DNA of 51,604 nucleotides from Methanomicrobiaceae archaeon. GTDB lineage: Archaea; Halobacteriota; Methanomicrobia; Methanomicrobiales; Methanomicrobiaceae. Location of the stretch: positions 1 to 51,604 of the forward strand of contig JAFGNT010000019.1 of NCBI GenBank assembly GCA_016926855.1, written 5' to 3'. Made by a program: the position numbers and the translations under genes. This document shows, piece by piece, positions 25,007 through 33,671 of this stretch. Position 1 is the first letter of the stretch. Each line of letters starts with the position of its first letter. Under the pieces are notes generated by a model, which was given only the letters and a program-made list of their open reading frames with translations, searched no databases and was not told where the DNA came from.

Positions 25007-25395
25007 GGTTTGTCATGAACACCGGGAGGACGATCACGCAGGGCAGGCATATCGAGAGCAAGGGAGGCCGGACATACTCCGAGGAGACGGGAACCTGTTT
25101 CATGCACCCCTTCGATATGATGGGGCTTGGGATTGACGACCGCGATCGCGTGGCGGTGACGAGCGAGTGGGGGACTATCGTACTCACCGTGCGCGAGTCG
25201 GAGGATCTCTACGAAGGAGAGGTATTTGTCCCGTACGGCCCGTTTGCAAACCACATCACTCCCCCGGACACTCATTCGTCCGGAATGCCCGACTTCAAGT
25301 ACGTGAACGTGGAGATCGAACCGACCGACCTGCCGCAAAAAATCGCATGGGAACTGATGGAAGAGATGGGAGGCCTGCGCTATGAAAATCGATGA
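25003..25395 (+). CDS. fwdD: Formylmethanofuran dehydrogenase subunit D
   Basis: The 130-residue protein is the molybdopterin-dinucleotide-binding beta-barrel partner of FwdB. Family blocks are NTGRTITQG (near 6), MHPFDMMGLGIDDRDRVAVTSEWG (near 34, abbreviated here) and VPYGPFANHITPP (near 77). It overlaps the polyferredoxin gene by 4 nt and fwdB by 14 nt. Confidence 0.9.
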   Translation: MRFVMNTGRTITQGRHIESKGGRTYSEETGTCFMHPFDMMGLGIDDRDRVAVTSEWGTIVLTVRESEDLYEGEVFVPYGPFANHITPPDTHSSGMPDFKYVNVEIEPTDLPQKIAWELMEEMGGLRYENR

Positions 25396-26671
25396 TGTTG
25401 TCTGTCCGTTCTGCGGCTGCCTCTGCGACGACCTGACGGTGACGGTTGAGAATAACAGGGTCATTTCCGTCGACAACGGGTGCACCCTCGGAAACGCGAA
25501 GTTCATGGGAAAAGACCGGCTGAAGGATCCCATCCGGCGCACCCCTGACGGATGGAAGACAATCACGTATGACGAGGCGATCGACTATACCGTCGACATG
25601 CTGCTGTCTGCCGACCGGCCCCTCCTGTTCGGATGGAGCGGGACGCACGGCGAAGCCCAGTGCATCGGTGTCCATATGACGGAACTGGTTGAGGGGATTA
25701 TCGACAGCACCACATCCGTCTGCCACGGCCCCTCCATTCTCGCCATACAGGAAGTGGGCCACCCGGGGTGTACGCTCGGGCAGGTAAAGAACCGTGCCGA
25801 TCTCGTCATATACTGGGGATCCAACCCGATTGAAGCGCACCCGAGGCATATGAGCAGGTATACCACCTATGCGGACGGTTATTTCCTGGATAACGCGTTC
25901 CGGAACCGCACGGTCATCGTCGTCGACGTGCGGGAAACGGAGACGGCAAAGGTAGCCGATGAGTTCATCAGGATCAAACCCGGCGGTGATTTCGCTGTCC
26001 TCAGCGCTCTTCGGGCAATCGTGCGCGGAAAAGGCGCTGTTGTCCCCCCAACTGTCGCCGGTGTGAAGCGGGCGCAGCTGGAGCGGGTTGCCGCGCTCTG
26101 CAAGGAGGCATCGTTCGGGGCGGTCTTCTTCGGTCTCGGGCTCACAATGACACGCGGGAAATATAAAAACATCAGGAACGCCATCGAACTGGTCGACGAA
26201 CTCAATCGCCACACAAAATTCACCATCACGCCGATGCGGGGGCACTGGAATGTCTACGGGTCAAACGAGGTCTTTACCTGGATGACCGGATACCCGTACG
26301 CGGTTGACTTCTGCCGCGGGGTTGCCTTCTACAACCCGGGGGAAACCACGGCGATTGATACCCTTGCACGAAAGGAGTGCGATGCCTGCCTTATCATCGG
26401 CAGCGATCCGGCTGCGCATTTCCCGCGGCGGTGCGTGGAGCACCTTTCGGAGATCCCGACGGTGGTCATCGACCCGTGCCCGTGCATGACCACATCGGTC
26501 TGTGACGTGCAGATACCGTCCGCAATAACCGGGATCGACGCCGAGGGGACAGCCTACCGGATGGACGGCGTTCCCATTTTTGTTAAGAAAGTGCTTGAAC
26601 CGACCGTCCCCAGTGATACGGAGATCCTGACTAAAATCTTCGACCGCATGAAGGAGGCAAAACTCAGATGA
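25382..26671 (+). CDS. fwdB: Formylmethanofuran dehydrogenase subunit B (catalytic)
   Basis: The 429-residue protein reduces CO2 to formate at a Mo- or W-bis-pterin centre, the first step of methanogenesis. A [4Fe-4S] site is formed by C8, C11, C15 and C34. Cys114 (SVCHGPS) is the expected metal ligand; it is a TGC codon, so this is a cysteine and not a selenocysteine form. The sequence cannot tell molybdenum from tungsten. It overlaps fwdA by 4 nt. No FwdF or FwdG gene is in the operon. Confidence 0.93.
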   Translation: MKIDDVVCPFCGCLCDDLTVTVENNRVISVDNGCTLGNAKFMGKDRLKDPIRRTPDGWKTITYDEAIDYTVDMLLSADRPLLFGWSGTHGEAQCIGVHMTELVEGIIDSTTSVCHGPSILAIQEVGHPGCTLGQVKNRADLVIYWGSNPIEAHPRHMSRYTTYADGYFLDNAFRNRTVIVVDVRETETAKVADEFIRIKPGGDFAVLSALRAIVRGKGAVVPPTVAGVKRAQLERVAALCKEASFGAVFFGLGLTMTRGKYKNIRNAIELVDELNRHTKFTITPMRGHWNVYGSNEVFTWMTGYPYAVDFCRGVAFYNPGETTAIDTLARKECDACLIIGSDPAAHFPRRCVEHLSEIPTVVIDPCPCMTTSVCDVQIPSAITGIDAEGTAYRMDGVPIFVKKVLEPTVPSDTEILTKIFDRMKEAKLR

Positions 26672-28368
26672 CCGAACTCCTGATAAAAAACGCCTGTGTC
26701 ATCGATCCGCTCAACAGGATAAACGGCGAGGTCATGGACATCGCGATACGCGACGGCAGGATTGTCGAGTCGGTACAGTCCTCGGCAGAGGTCATAGACG
26801 CGGCGGGGATGCTGACCCTGCCGGGAGGCATTGACTCGCATACCCATGTCTGCGGGACGAAAGTAAATTTCGGGCGGTACATGAGCCCCGAGGATATGCG
26901 TGCCGGCAGGACGCAACGCCACGGTGCCATGCACTCGACCTCCGGGTACAGCGTGCCGACGACCTACGGCACAAGTTACCGGTACAGCGCGATGGGGTAC
27001 ACGACACTGCTTGAAGGTGCGATGGCCCCGCTAGAGGCGCGCCACACCCACGAGGAGTTCAACTACACCCCGCTTCAGGACATGATGGCGAACGTCCTCT
27101 TCGACGGGAACTGGGCAATCATGGATGCGGTACGTGAGGGGGATGTCGCAAAAGCCGCGGCCATCCTTGCCTGGTTCATCTCAGCATCCAAAGGATTCGC
27201 CGTGAAACTCACAAACCCCGGCGGAACGGAGGCATGGGGGTGGGGAAAGAACCTCACCTGTATCAGGGATCTCGTGCCGCATTTCGAGGTCACTCCCGCC
27301 GACATCATTACGACACTGATCGAGGCGAACGAAATGCTCAACCTTCCGCATTCCGTCCACCTGCACTGCAACAACCTCGGAACACCGGGAAACTATGCTT
27401 GCACCCTCGATACCTTCGATCTGGTCCGCGACCTGAACCCGGACCGCCAGTCACTCTACGCGACCCATGTGCAGTTCCATTCCTACGGCGGTTCGACATG
27501 GAGGGATTTCTGCTCGAAGGCCGAGGAAGTGGCCGGATCCGTCAACGCAAAGCCGCAGATCGTCATCGACATGGGGCAGGTGATGTTCGGGAAAACCACG
27601 ACGATGACGGCCGACGGGCCGATGGAGTTCAACCTCTACCGCCTGCACCACAACAAATGGAGCAATCACGACGTGGAACGTGAAACCGGTTCCGGAATAA
27701 TTCCCGTCTACTACAACAGAAAAAACCTTGTCAACTCGATCATGTGGGCGATCGGGCTCGAACTCGCCCTTCTTGTCCGCGATCCGTACCAGTGCATCCT
27801 CGCCACCGACAACCCGAACGGTGCCCCGTTCGTGAAATACCCCGAGATCATCGCCCTCCTGATGAGCAGCAGGTACCGCGACGCCGAATGTGCGACCGTG
27901 CACCCCGACCTGGAGCACCGGGTGGCGCTCCCTTCGATCGACCGCGAACTTGGCTGGCATGATATTGCCGTGATGACCCGCGCGGCGCAGGCGCGGGCGC
28001 TCGGGATTGCCGGGATGGGAAAGGGCCATCTGGGAGAAGGCGCCGAGGCGGATGTGGCGATCTATCCGGTCACCATCGATACGGTAGATCCGGCCGTGGA
28101 CTACGAAGCGATCATCCGCGCCTTTTCCCGGACCGAGTACACGATCAAGCGCGGACGCGTTGTATGCCGACGCGGCGAATGCCTCGTGGACGGGACGAAC
28201 ATGACATACTGGGTCAACCCACGGGTGTCACAAGAGCATGATATCATGAACAACGAGGAGTTCGTCCGGAATTTCAACCGTTACTACACCGTACGCATGA
28301 GCAATTACCCGGTACAGGACTCGTATATGCCCCGGAACCGCTGCATCGAAACGGAGGCGGAGATATGA
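26668..28368 (+). CDS. fwdA: Formylmethanofuran dehydrogenase subunit A
   Basis: The 566-residue amidohydrolase-fold subunit condenses formate from FwdB with methanofuran at a binuclear zinc centre. Ligand motifs visible are HTH (58-60), the carboxylated-Lys region GFAVKLTNPGG, HLHCNNLG (near 231), HVQFHSYGG and TDNPNGAPF (near 373). Length is normal for the family. It overlaps fwdB and fwdC by 4 nt each. Confidence 0.95.
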   Translation: MTELLIKNACVIDPLNRINGEVMDIAIRDGRIVESVQSSAEVIDAAGMLTLPGGIDSHTHVCGTKVNFGRYMSPEDMRAGRTQRHGAMHSTSGYSVPTTYGTSYRYSAMGYTTLLEGAMAPLEARHTHEEFNYTPLQDMMANVLFDGNWAIMDAVREGDVAKAAAILAWFISASKGFAVKLTNPGGTEAWGWGKNLTCIRDLVPHFEVTPADIITTLIEANEMLNLPHSVHLHCNNLGTPGNYACTLDTFDLVRDLNPDRQSLYATHVQFHSYGGSTWRDFCSKAEEVAGSVNAKPQIVIDMGQVMFGKTTTMTADGPMEFNLYRLHHNKWSNHDVERETGSGIIPVYYNRKNLVNSIMWAIGLELALLVRDPYQCILATDNPNGAPFVKYPEIIALLMSSRYRDAECATVHPDLEHRVALPSIDRELGWHDIAVMTRAAQARALGIAGMGKGHLGEGAEADVAIYPVTIDTVDPAVDYEAIIRAFSRTEYTIKRGRVVCRRGECLVDGTNMTYWVNPRVSQEHDIMNNEEFVRNFNRYYTVRMSNYPVQDSYMPRNRCIETEAEI

Positions 28369-29135
28369 GGGTCACTCTGGTGGTCAGGGACCGGAAAAAA
28401 CCGTTCCTCCCGATCGAGGCGGAGGCAATTGTCCCGAAACATTTCATAAACCCCGACGAGCAGCTTTCGGTCTGGAAGGGGAACAAGGAACTGCCGCTTG
28501 ATGAAGTCTTTACAAAAACCGTCGAGGGCACCGCCGAATCAGCCGACGAGATCGAGATCGTGATCCGCGGCGACAGCTCCCGGATTAAACGGGTGGGTGA
28601 GTACATGGACGGCGGGAAAATCCTGATAGAGGGCAATATCGGGATGCACTGCGGAAATTTCATGGATGGCGGCATTATCGAAATCCTTGGTGATGCGGAC
28701 GCGTGGCTCGGGCGCGAGATGCGGGGAGGCAGCATCGTCTGCCACGGGAACGCAGGCGATTACTGCGGATCCGGGTACCGGGGAGAGAAGAGGGGCATGC
28801 GGGGCGGTTCGCTCGAAGTATTCGGCGATGCCGGAAATTTCGCTGCCGAGACACTTTCAGGCGGGACCGTGATCATCCACGGCGACGCCGGAGACATGGC
28901 CGGATCGGATATGCATGACGGTACACTTGTCATCCATGGCAACACCATGCGTGCAGTTCCGAATATGACAGGTGGCACCTGTACCGTTCACGGCACCGTC
29001 AGGGACATGATGCCGACATTTCAAAAAGAGGGACGCGAAATGATCGGCGGAATCGAGTACGCCCGTTTTAAAGGCGATATCGCAAATCGTGGAAAAGGAA
29101 TCCTTTTTATAAGGAACTATCAATATATGGAATAA
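28365..29135 (+). CDS. fwdC: Formylmethanofuran dehydrogenase subunit C
   Basis: The 256-residue protein is a right-handed beta-helix like the C-terminal domain of glutamate synthase. Repeats of the type G-x2-G-x3-hydrophobic-x-G are seen (MDGGKILIEGNIG, MDGGIIEILGDAD, MRGGSIVCHGNAG, MRGGSLEVFGDAG, LSGGTVIIHGDAG, MHDGTLVIHGNTM). It holds the FwdA-FwdB-FwdD assembly together. The last base of its stop is the first base of the next ATG. Confidence 0.93.
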   Translation: MRVTLVVRDRKKPFLPIEAEAIVPKHFINPDEQLSVWKGNKELPLDEVFTKTVEGTAESADEIEIVIRGDSSRIKRVGEYMDGGKILIEGNIGMHCGNFMDGGIIEILGDADAWLGREMRGGSIVCHGNAGDYCGSGYRGEKRGMRGGSLEVFGDAGNFAAETLSGGTVIIHGDAGDMAGSDMHDGTLVIHGNTMRAVPNMTGGTCTVHGTVRDMMPTFQKEGREMIGGIEYARFKGDIANRGKGILFIRNYQYME

Positions 29136-29284
29136 TGGTCAGGCATATCTGTGGCTATGAGGCTGAGATTTTCTGTAAAAAATGCGGACGTCCGATGACC
29201 TCCACGGAACGGGGCGGTCTCTGGTGTCCCCACTGCGGGAGAAAAATCACGATCGTCTGTCCGGGATGCGGAAAGCGCTGGTAA
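29135..29284 (+). CDS. Small zinc-ribbon protein (49 residues)
   Basis: This frame begins at the ATG overlapping the fwdC stop (TAATG) and ends at TAA 29282-29284. The product has three CxxC pairs (CKKC, CPHC, CPGC) plus a further Cys at position 6, and is basic at the end (CPGCGKRW). It resembles double zinc-ribbon or rubredoxin-like proteins. Its strict coupling to fwdC argues that it is real and tied to the operon, for example in metal delivery, assembly or regulation; the function is unknown. Confidence 0.75.
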   Translation: MVRHICGYEAEIFCKKCGRPMTSTERGGLWCPHCGRKITIVCPGCGKRW

Positions 29285-29294
29285 TCCCTTTTTA

Positions 29295-29561
29295 TTACAC
29301 CTGACTGCGAACCCACCGTGCATATTCTGTCTTCAACCGCTCTTTCTCATCCCGGTTGAGATCGCTTTTCCCTGTTTCGTCAAGGAATTTCTCGAGTTTC
29401 TGCACGAGCGTCTCCGCTTCGTTGTGTGACGGTACGTCGAGGTAAGCCGGTGCACGGGTCACATCAATGACCGCGCCGCAGACCGGGCAGAGTTTCCATC
29501 TCTGAAACCGGTCGACATAGGTGAATGTGCGGCAACCCGTACACCGAATTACCATATACAT
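29295..29561 (-). CDS. DUF1922-type zinc-ribbon protein
   Basis: The roughly 88-residue protein has an N-terminal zinc ribbon (RCTGC near 6 and CPVCG near 25) followed by a charged helical tail (about 45-85). This resembles DUF1922 domain proteins of methanogens. It is convergent with the Fwd operon, with 10 nt between stops. Starts at 29582, 29561 and 29555 are all in frame; the zinc ribbon is complete in each. Confidence 0.65.
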   Translation of the reverse strand: MYMVIRCTGCRTFTYVDRFQRWKLCPVCGAVIDVTRAPAYLDVPSHNEAETLVQKLEKFLDETGKSDLNRDEKERLKTEYARWVRSQV

Positions 29562-29597
29562 AGCATTCGATTGGTACGTCATGTCAGGTAAAGAATG

Positions 29598-30041
29598 TTA
29601 CCCTGTGTCATGCCTGCTGACACGGAAAAGGTCCGCATCAGGTTTGACAAAAAAGTCTTCAGCACAGCGCACCAGGTTTTCCCGGTAGTGTACATCGCGA
29701 TCCGGCCGGGGGAACGGACGGGGCCGGATGACAAGCACGCTTCCCCCGGCCTCGAATTCCGCCCGCACGTCGGGATCATCGATGACCACGATGTTGTCCT
29801 TGCCGAGCGTGCAGCCGCACGACACCTGAATTCCGTCGACCATGCACCGTTCGGGTGAACGGGCGGGGCAATACACCCGTGCACGCAGGAGAAAGGGATC
29901 GTCGCAGAAATGATCGCGCACGTACCGCCCGATCCGGTAACCCAGAACGAGGAAGGGCCCGGTATGGGCATGAAACGCACCGAGCTCTTCGAGTGTGTAA
30001 TCCCGCGGACGAATCGCCGCCGGGCATGCGGAATGTACCAT
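29598..30041 (-). CDS. FmdE-family protein
   Basis: The 147-residue protein matches the FmdE family, named from a protein that co-purifies with formylmethanofuran dehydrogenase. Key blocks are FHAHTGPFLVLGYRIG (23-38), a cysteine pair (C58 and C66) and DGIQVSCGCTLGKDNI (69-84). It lacks the extra C-terminal zinc-ribbon of longer FmdE proteins. It sits 300 nt from the Fwd operon on the opposite strand, so the functional link is plausible but it is transcribed separately. No good ribosome site precedes the chosen ATG. Confidence 0.8.
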   Translation of the reverse strand: MVHSACPAAIRPRDYTLEELGAFHAHTGPFLVLGYRIGRYVRDHFCDDPFLLRARVYCPARSPERCMVDGIQVSCGCTLGKDNIVVIDDPDVRAEFEAGGSVLVIRPRPFPRPDRDVHYRENLVRCAEDFFVKPDADLFRVSRHDTG

Positions 30042-30186
30042 TGCCGGAAAGTTTTTAGGTTCCTGTAGTATTATTTGCTTCCCGGGTGGGACCCCGTGTA
30101 CCCGTCCGGCCGGAACGGTATACTCCTCGTGAATAAAGGCTCTATGGGAAGATTTTTGGGGGTGAAGCTGCTGATGCTCTATACGT

Positions 30187-30939
30187 ATGCATATCGAGAT
30201 ACTCCCTGTCGAGGGCCTTCCCCTCATCCGCAAGGGCGATAATCTCCCGTCGCTCATCTGTGACAGCGTCCTCTTGCAGGACGGCGATATTCTCTGCCTC
30301 GCTTCGTCGGTATATTCAAAGTCCAAAGGATATACACGCCCGCTCGCCGCCATTGAGGCAGGTGCGCAGGCATGCCGGATAGGAGCGGCATGCGGAGAAG
30401 ATCCCCGGTTTATGCAGGCGGTGCTCGACGAGTCGACGGACGTCCTGCTCGACCACCCCTTTCTGCTGACCCGCCTCCCGCACGGCCACGTGGGAGTCCG
30501 GGCCGGTGTGGACCAGAGCAATGTAGAGGACGGGATGGTGATCCTGCTCCCCCCTGACCCGAACGGAGCCGCAGAGGAAGTCAGGGAAGAAATCCGTGCC
30601 ATCTTAGGAGAAGATATCCGGGTCATCATCACGGACACCTGCGGCCGATCGTTTCGGCGCGGGCAGACAGGGATCGCGATCGGGTGGAGCGGAATGCCGG
30701 CTATTCAGGACTATCGCGGGGACCACGACCTCTTCGGCCATGTGCTGAAGATCACGGAAGAGGCCGTTGTGGATGAAATTGCAGGATTCGCCAATTTTGT
30801 TATGGGCGAAAGCAACCGCGGGGTTCCCGCAGTCGTTATCAGGAACTGCCCGGTCTGGAAGGGGCACGACAATCTGTACTTCAGCCAGGACGAAGATATT
30901 ACACAGAATGCACTGAAAAAAATGCAGGATCCGCTCTGA
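30187..30939 (+). CDS. cofE: Coenzyme F420-0:L-glutamate ligase
   Basis: The 250-residue protein adds glutamate residues to F420-0 using GTP. It has the CofE motifs LICDSVLLQDGDIL (near 23), ASSVYSKSKG (near 39), TDTCGRSFRRGQTGIAIG (near 151) and NRGVPAVVIRNC (near 205). Length is that of archaeal CofE without the FMN-domain fusion of actinobacterial FbiB. It stands alone between the divergent FmdE-like gene and the convergent Sec61 beta gene. Confidence 0.95.
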   Translation: MHIEILPVEGLPLIRKGDNLPSLICDSVLLQDGDILCLASSVYSKSKGYTRPLAAIEAGAQACRIGAACGEDPRFMQAVLDESTDVLLDHPFLLTRLPHGHVGVRAGVDQSNVEDGMVILLPPDPNGAAEEVREEIRAILGEDIRVIITDTCGRSFRRGQTGIAIGWSGMPAIQDYRGDHDLFGHVLKITEEAVVDEIAGFANFVMGESNRGVPAVVIRNCPVWKGHDNLYFSQDEDITQNALKKMQDPL

Positions 30940-31098
30940 TTAGAGCAGAGTGTTGAGAACAAGCGTGATCAGCCCGATCACTCCGGCGAGAATCAGCACC
31001 GCGACAGGACTGATATGGAATGAACGGCGGTCCTCACTCTCATAATACGTGACAAGACCCGCCGACGAGATTAACCGACCGCCACTTTTTTTTGCCAT
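30940..31098 (-). CDS. secG: Protein translocase subunit Sec61 beta (archaeal SecG)
   Basis: The 52-residue protein has the archaeal Sec61 beta pattern: a short basic N-terminus (MAKKSGGRLISSAGLVTYY), a linker (ESEDRRSFHISP) and one C-terminal membrane helix. It completes the SecYE-beta channel. The stop codon abuts the cofE stop. TTTATATA lies 24-32 nt before the ATG, giving an almost leaderless message. Confidence 0.9.
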   Translation of the reverse strand: MAKKSGGRLISSAGLVTYYESEDRRSFHISPVAVLILAGVIGLITLVLNTLL

Positions 31099-31139
31099 AT
31101 ACCTATAATGTGGGAGTCTCCATATATAAATCAGCATCC
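31099..31139. promoter_or_regulatory. Interleaved divergent promoters of secG and the amidohydrolase gene
   Basis: This 41-nt gap holds two TATA-like boxes. CATATATAAA (31121-31130) reads TTTATATATG on the reverse strand and is placed for secG. CCTATAATG (31102-31110) is placed for the forward gene at 31140. Each box lies over the other gene's start-site region, so the two promoters may exclude each other. Confidence 0.55.
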
Positions 31140-32189
31140 ATGGAACCTGTGCCGGTCAATTGTGTCGTGGAAGGGCGTGCGTTTATCGGGGAGGATCTCC
31201 TTCTCCGTGATGTCGCCATCACCGTGGGGGAGGGACGAATCCTCTCCATAGAGGAAACCACCCCCCGGGACGGGCCCTGGATCTGCCCGACCTTTTTCAA
31301 TGCGCACACGCACCTTGCCGACACTATCGCGCTGGACGTCCCCGCATCCGGTGACCTTGCGGCCCTCGTCGCTCCCCCTGCGGGGCTGAAGCACCGCCTG
31401 TTAGCCGCTGCGGCCCCTGCCGAGGTTCGGGAGGCGATGCGCTCCTCGATCCTGAGCATGATCGCGTCCGCGACAACGGGATTTGCCGATTTCAGGGAGG
31501 GGGGCGCCGATGGCGTGTCCCTGCTCGCCGGGGCTGCGGAGGGGCAGGCTTGCCACGCTGTAATCTTCGGGCGCGACGGGGGCGAGAGGGTCGCCGACGG
31601 GGTGGGAGTTCCGAGTTACCGGCCGGACTCAGGAATAGAAGCGGCTGTTGCATGCGCGAGAGAGCAGGGAAAACTCGTTGCATTCCATGCCGGAGAAAAA
31701 GATGCGGATGATATTGAGGGAGCCCTCTCCTTCGGGCCCGATCTGCTGGTCCACTGCACGCATGCAACCGACACCCACCTGAGGCGGATTGCAGACGAGG
31801 GAATACCGGTCGCCGTCTGCCCGCGCTCGAACTGGTCGCTTGGTGTCGCGGCGTCACGGTCACATCCCCCGATCGAACGAATGCTGGACCTCGGGTGCCG
31901 GGTCCTGCTCGGAACAGACAATGTGATGTTCGTCCAGCCGGATATGTTCCAGGAAATGGCTTTTACCGCAATTATCTACCGTATTCCTCCCGCCGATATC
32001 CTGCGCATGGCTATCGCCGGATCGGCACTATTCACTACTCCCCAGTACATTTCCGAAGGGAACCCCGCTGCTTTTTTCACGATCGATCCCATGCGCGGAA
32101 ATCTCCGGTACAGCCGTGATCCGCTCACAACGGTTGTGAAACGCATGAGTCCGGCGCTTGTTGGACGAATAATTTATAGTATGCGGTAG
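31140..32189 (+). CDS. Amidohydrolase-family metal-dependent hydrolase
   Basis: The 349-residue protein is an amidohydrolase of the cytosine/adenosine deaminase type. Metal and catalytic motifs are FNAHTHLAD (near 53), FHAGEKD (near 187), VHCTHATD (near 206) and GTDNVMF (near 262). It is shorter than DadD-type 5'-deoxyadenosine deaminases of methanogens (about 420 residues), so a nucleoside or aminated-ring substrate is only a guess. The ATG at 31140 was chosen because a TATA box lies about 30 nt upstream. Confidence 0.75.
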   Translation: MEPVPVNCVVEGRAFIGEDLLLRDVAITVGEGRILSIEETTPRDGPWICPTFFNAHTHLADTIALDVPASGDLAALVAPPAGLKHRLLAAAAPAEVREAMRSSILSMIASATTGFADFREGGADGVSLLAGAAEGQACHAVIFGRDGGERVADGVGVPSYRPDSGIEAAVACAREQGKLVAFHAGEKDADDIEGALSFGPDLLVHCTHATDTHLRRIADEGIPVAVCPRSNWSLGVAASRSHPPIERMLDLGCRVLLGTDNVMFVQPDMFQEMAFTAIIYRIPPADILRMAIAGSALFTTPQYISEGNPAAFFTIDPMRGNLRYSRDPLTTVVKRMSPALVGRIIYSMR

Positions 32190-32226
32190 AAAACAATATA
32201 CTGAATCTAATTTTTGAGGATTGTCA

Positions 32227-32655
32227 ATGTTTCATAAAATCCTAGTCGCCATTGATGGCTCGGATGTAAGTAAACAATCTCTGCAGACGGCCATTGATGA
32301 AGCAAAAGTGTGGAATGCAGAGATGCATGCAGTCTATGTCATCGAGACAGGTATGCTCTCTTCCATCCCCATCGATAATACGCTTGAGGTTATCTACAAC
32401 CTGCTTGAAAGCGAAGGCAACCTGACAATGGACACCAGCAGGGAGACTGCATCACAGGCAGGTGTAGAGCTCACAACGCATATTAAACAGGGACACGCAG
32501 GAAATGAGATTCTTAAACTCGCCGACGAGATCGGTGCTGATCTTATCATTCTCGGGTCGCACGGCAAGAGCGAGATTGATCGGCTCCTGCTCGGAAGCGT
32601 CACGGCCCACGTCGTCCGGAACAGTACTGTTTCAACGATGGTGGTGAGATTATAG
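32227..32655 (+). CDS. Universal stress protein (UspA family)
   Basis: The 142-residue single-domain Usp has the N-terminal ILVAIDGSD strand-loop and the ATP-binding GSHGKSEIDRLLLGSVT signature (G-x2-G-x9-GS) near 112-128. Such proteins bind ATP and modulate stress survival. It precedes a CBS protein by 14 nt on the same strand, and the two adenine-nucleotide-binding proteins are probably co-expressed. GAGG lies about 8 nt before the ATG. Confidence 0.9.
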   Translation: MFHKILVAIDGSDVSKQSLQTAIDEAKVWNAEMHAVYVIETGMLSSIPIDNTLEVIYNLLESEGNLTMDTSRETASQAGVELTTHIKQGHAGNEILKLADEIGADLIILGSHGKSEIDRLLLGSVTAHVVRNSTVSTMVVRL

Positions 32656-32669
32656 TCACGAAAACAGAC

Positions 32670-33551
32670 ATGAAGCCGGTCCGCGACCACATGACGGGCG
32701 ACGTCGTCTGCGTAGAGATTCCCGGGAACAGGGACGATGTGCTGAGAATTCTGAAACGGACAGGCATCAGCGGTGTCCCTGTGTTAAAAGAAGGAAATCT
32801 TGTCGGCATCATTACCCGGAAGGATCTGCTCAGGAAACCGGATGAAACCCAGCTCGGGCTGCTCATGACACCTGACCCGATCACGATTCACCCCGACGCC
32901 ACTATCCGTGACGCGGCAATCGTGATGGTAAAGCACAATATCCGCCGTCTTCCTGTCGTGGAAGGCAGTAAACTCCTCGGATTGATCAGTATCGCGGACC
33001 TGATCGGGGCCATCGCACAGATGAAGATCGAGGAGGAGATCAAATCGCGGTTCACCTCCCACACCTTCGCTATCTGGGAGGAGACGCCGCTGCCCCTTAT
33101 CGGCAGAATCATGGAGATCTCCGGTTTTGATGCAATTCCAATCCTCAATGAAGAATCGCAGCTCACGGGCATCATCTCCGAACGCGACCTGATCCGGCAT
33201 GCATGCATCGAGGATTCGGTACAGGTAAGCGATTTTTCAAACGGCACCGACGATGACGAATGGACATGGGAGAGCATCCGTGACCTGCACTCCATATCCT
33301 ACGGAATATCCCGGATTCAGCTTCCCGACAAGCCGGCAAAGGCGGCCATGATACGCGACGTCGTTGCCATGCCCGTCAATTCTGCGATCAGCGAATGCGC
33401 ACTGAAGATGAGGCGGGGGCGGATCGATCAGCTGCCGGTGATTAACGGCGACAAACGACTCGTTTCGATGCTTTTCGACAGGAACCTGATTCGGGTTCTC
33501 ATCCCCGAATCGACTGTGTCGGGCGGGGTTTTTGATACCTGCCGTATCTAA
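32670..33551 (+). CDS. CBS-domain protein with four CBS motifs
   Basis: The 293-residue protein is built of four CBS motifs (about 1-55, 62-120, 128-185 and 225-290), with phrases such as GVPVLKEGNLVGIITRKDLL and RRLPVVEGSKLLGLISIADL. Two Bateman modules bind adenine nucleotides or AdoMet and regulate partners. No enzymatic domain is attached. It is translated just after the Usp gene. Confidence 0.88.
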   Translation: MKPVRDHMTGDVVCVEIPGNRDDVLRILKRTGISGVPVLKEGNLVGIITRKDLLRKPDETQLGLLMTPDPITIHPDATIRDAAIVMVKHNIRRLPVVEGSKLLGLISIADLIGAIAQMKIEEEIKSRFTSHTFAIWEETPLPLIGRIMEISGFDAIPILNEESQLTGIISERDLIRHACIEDSVQVSDFSNGTDDDEWTWESIRDLHSISYGISRIQLPDKPAKAAMIRDVVAMPVNSAISECALKMRRGRIDQLPVINGDKRLVSMLFDRNLIRVLIPESTVSGGVFDTCRI

Positions 33552-33671
33552 TACATTTTCCCATCTGTCAGAAAATTAAATAACAACAACACTTATAGAT
33601 AATCGTATCATTGTATAGTCAGAAGCCTTTTATTATCTTTAAAGCGTCTAAAATCGTGGTGGAGGAATCCA

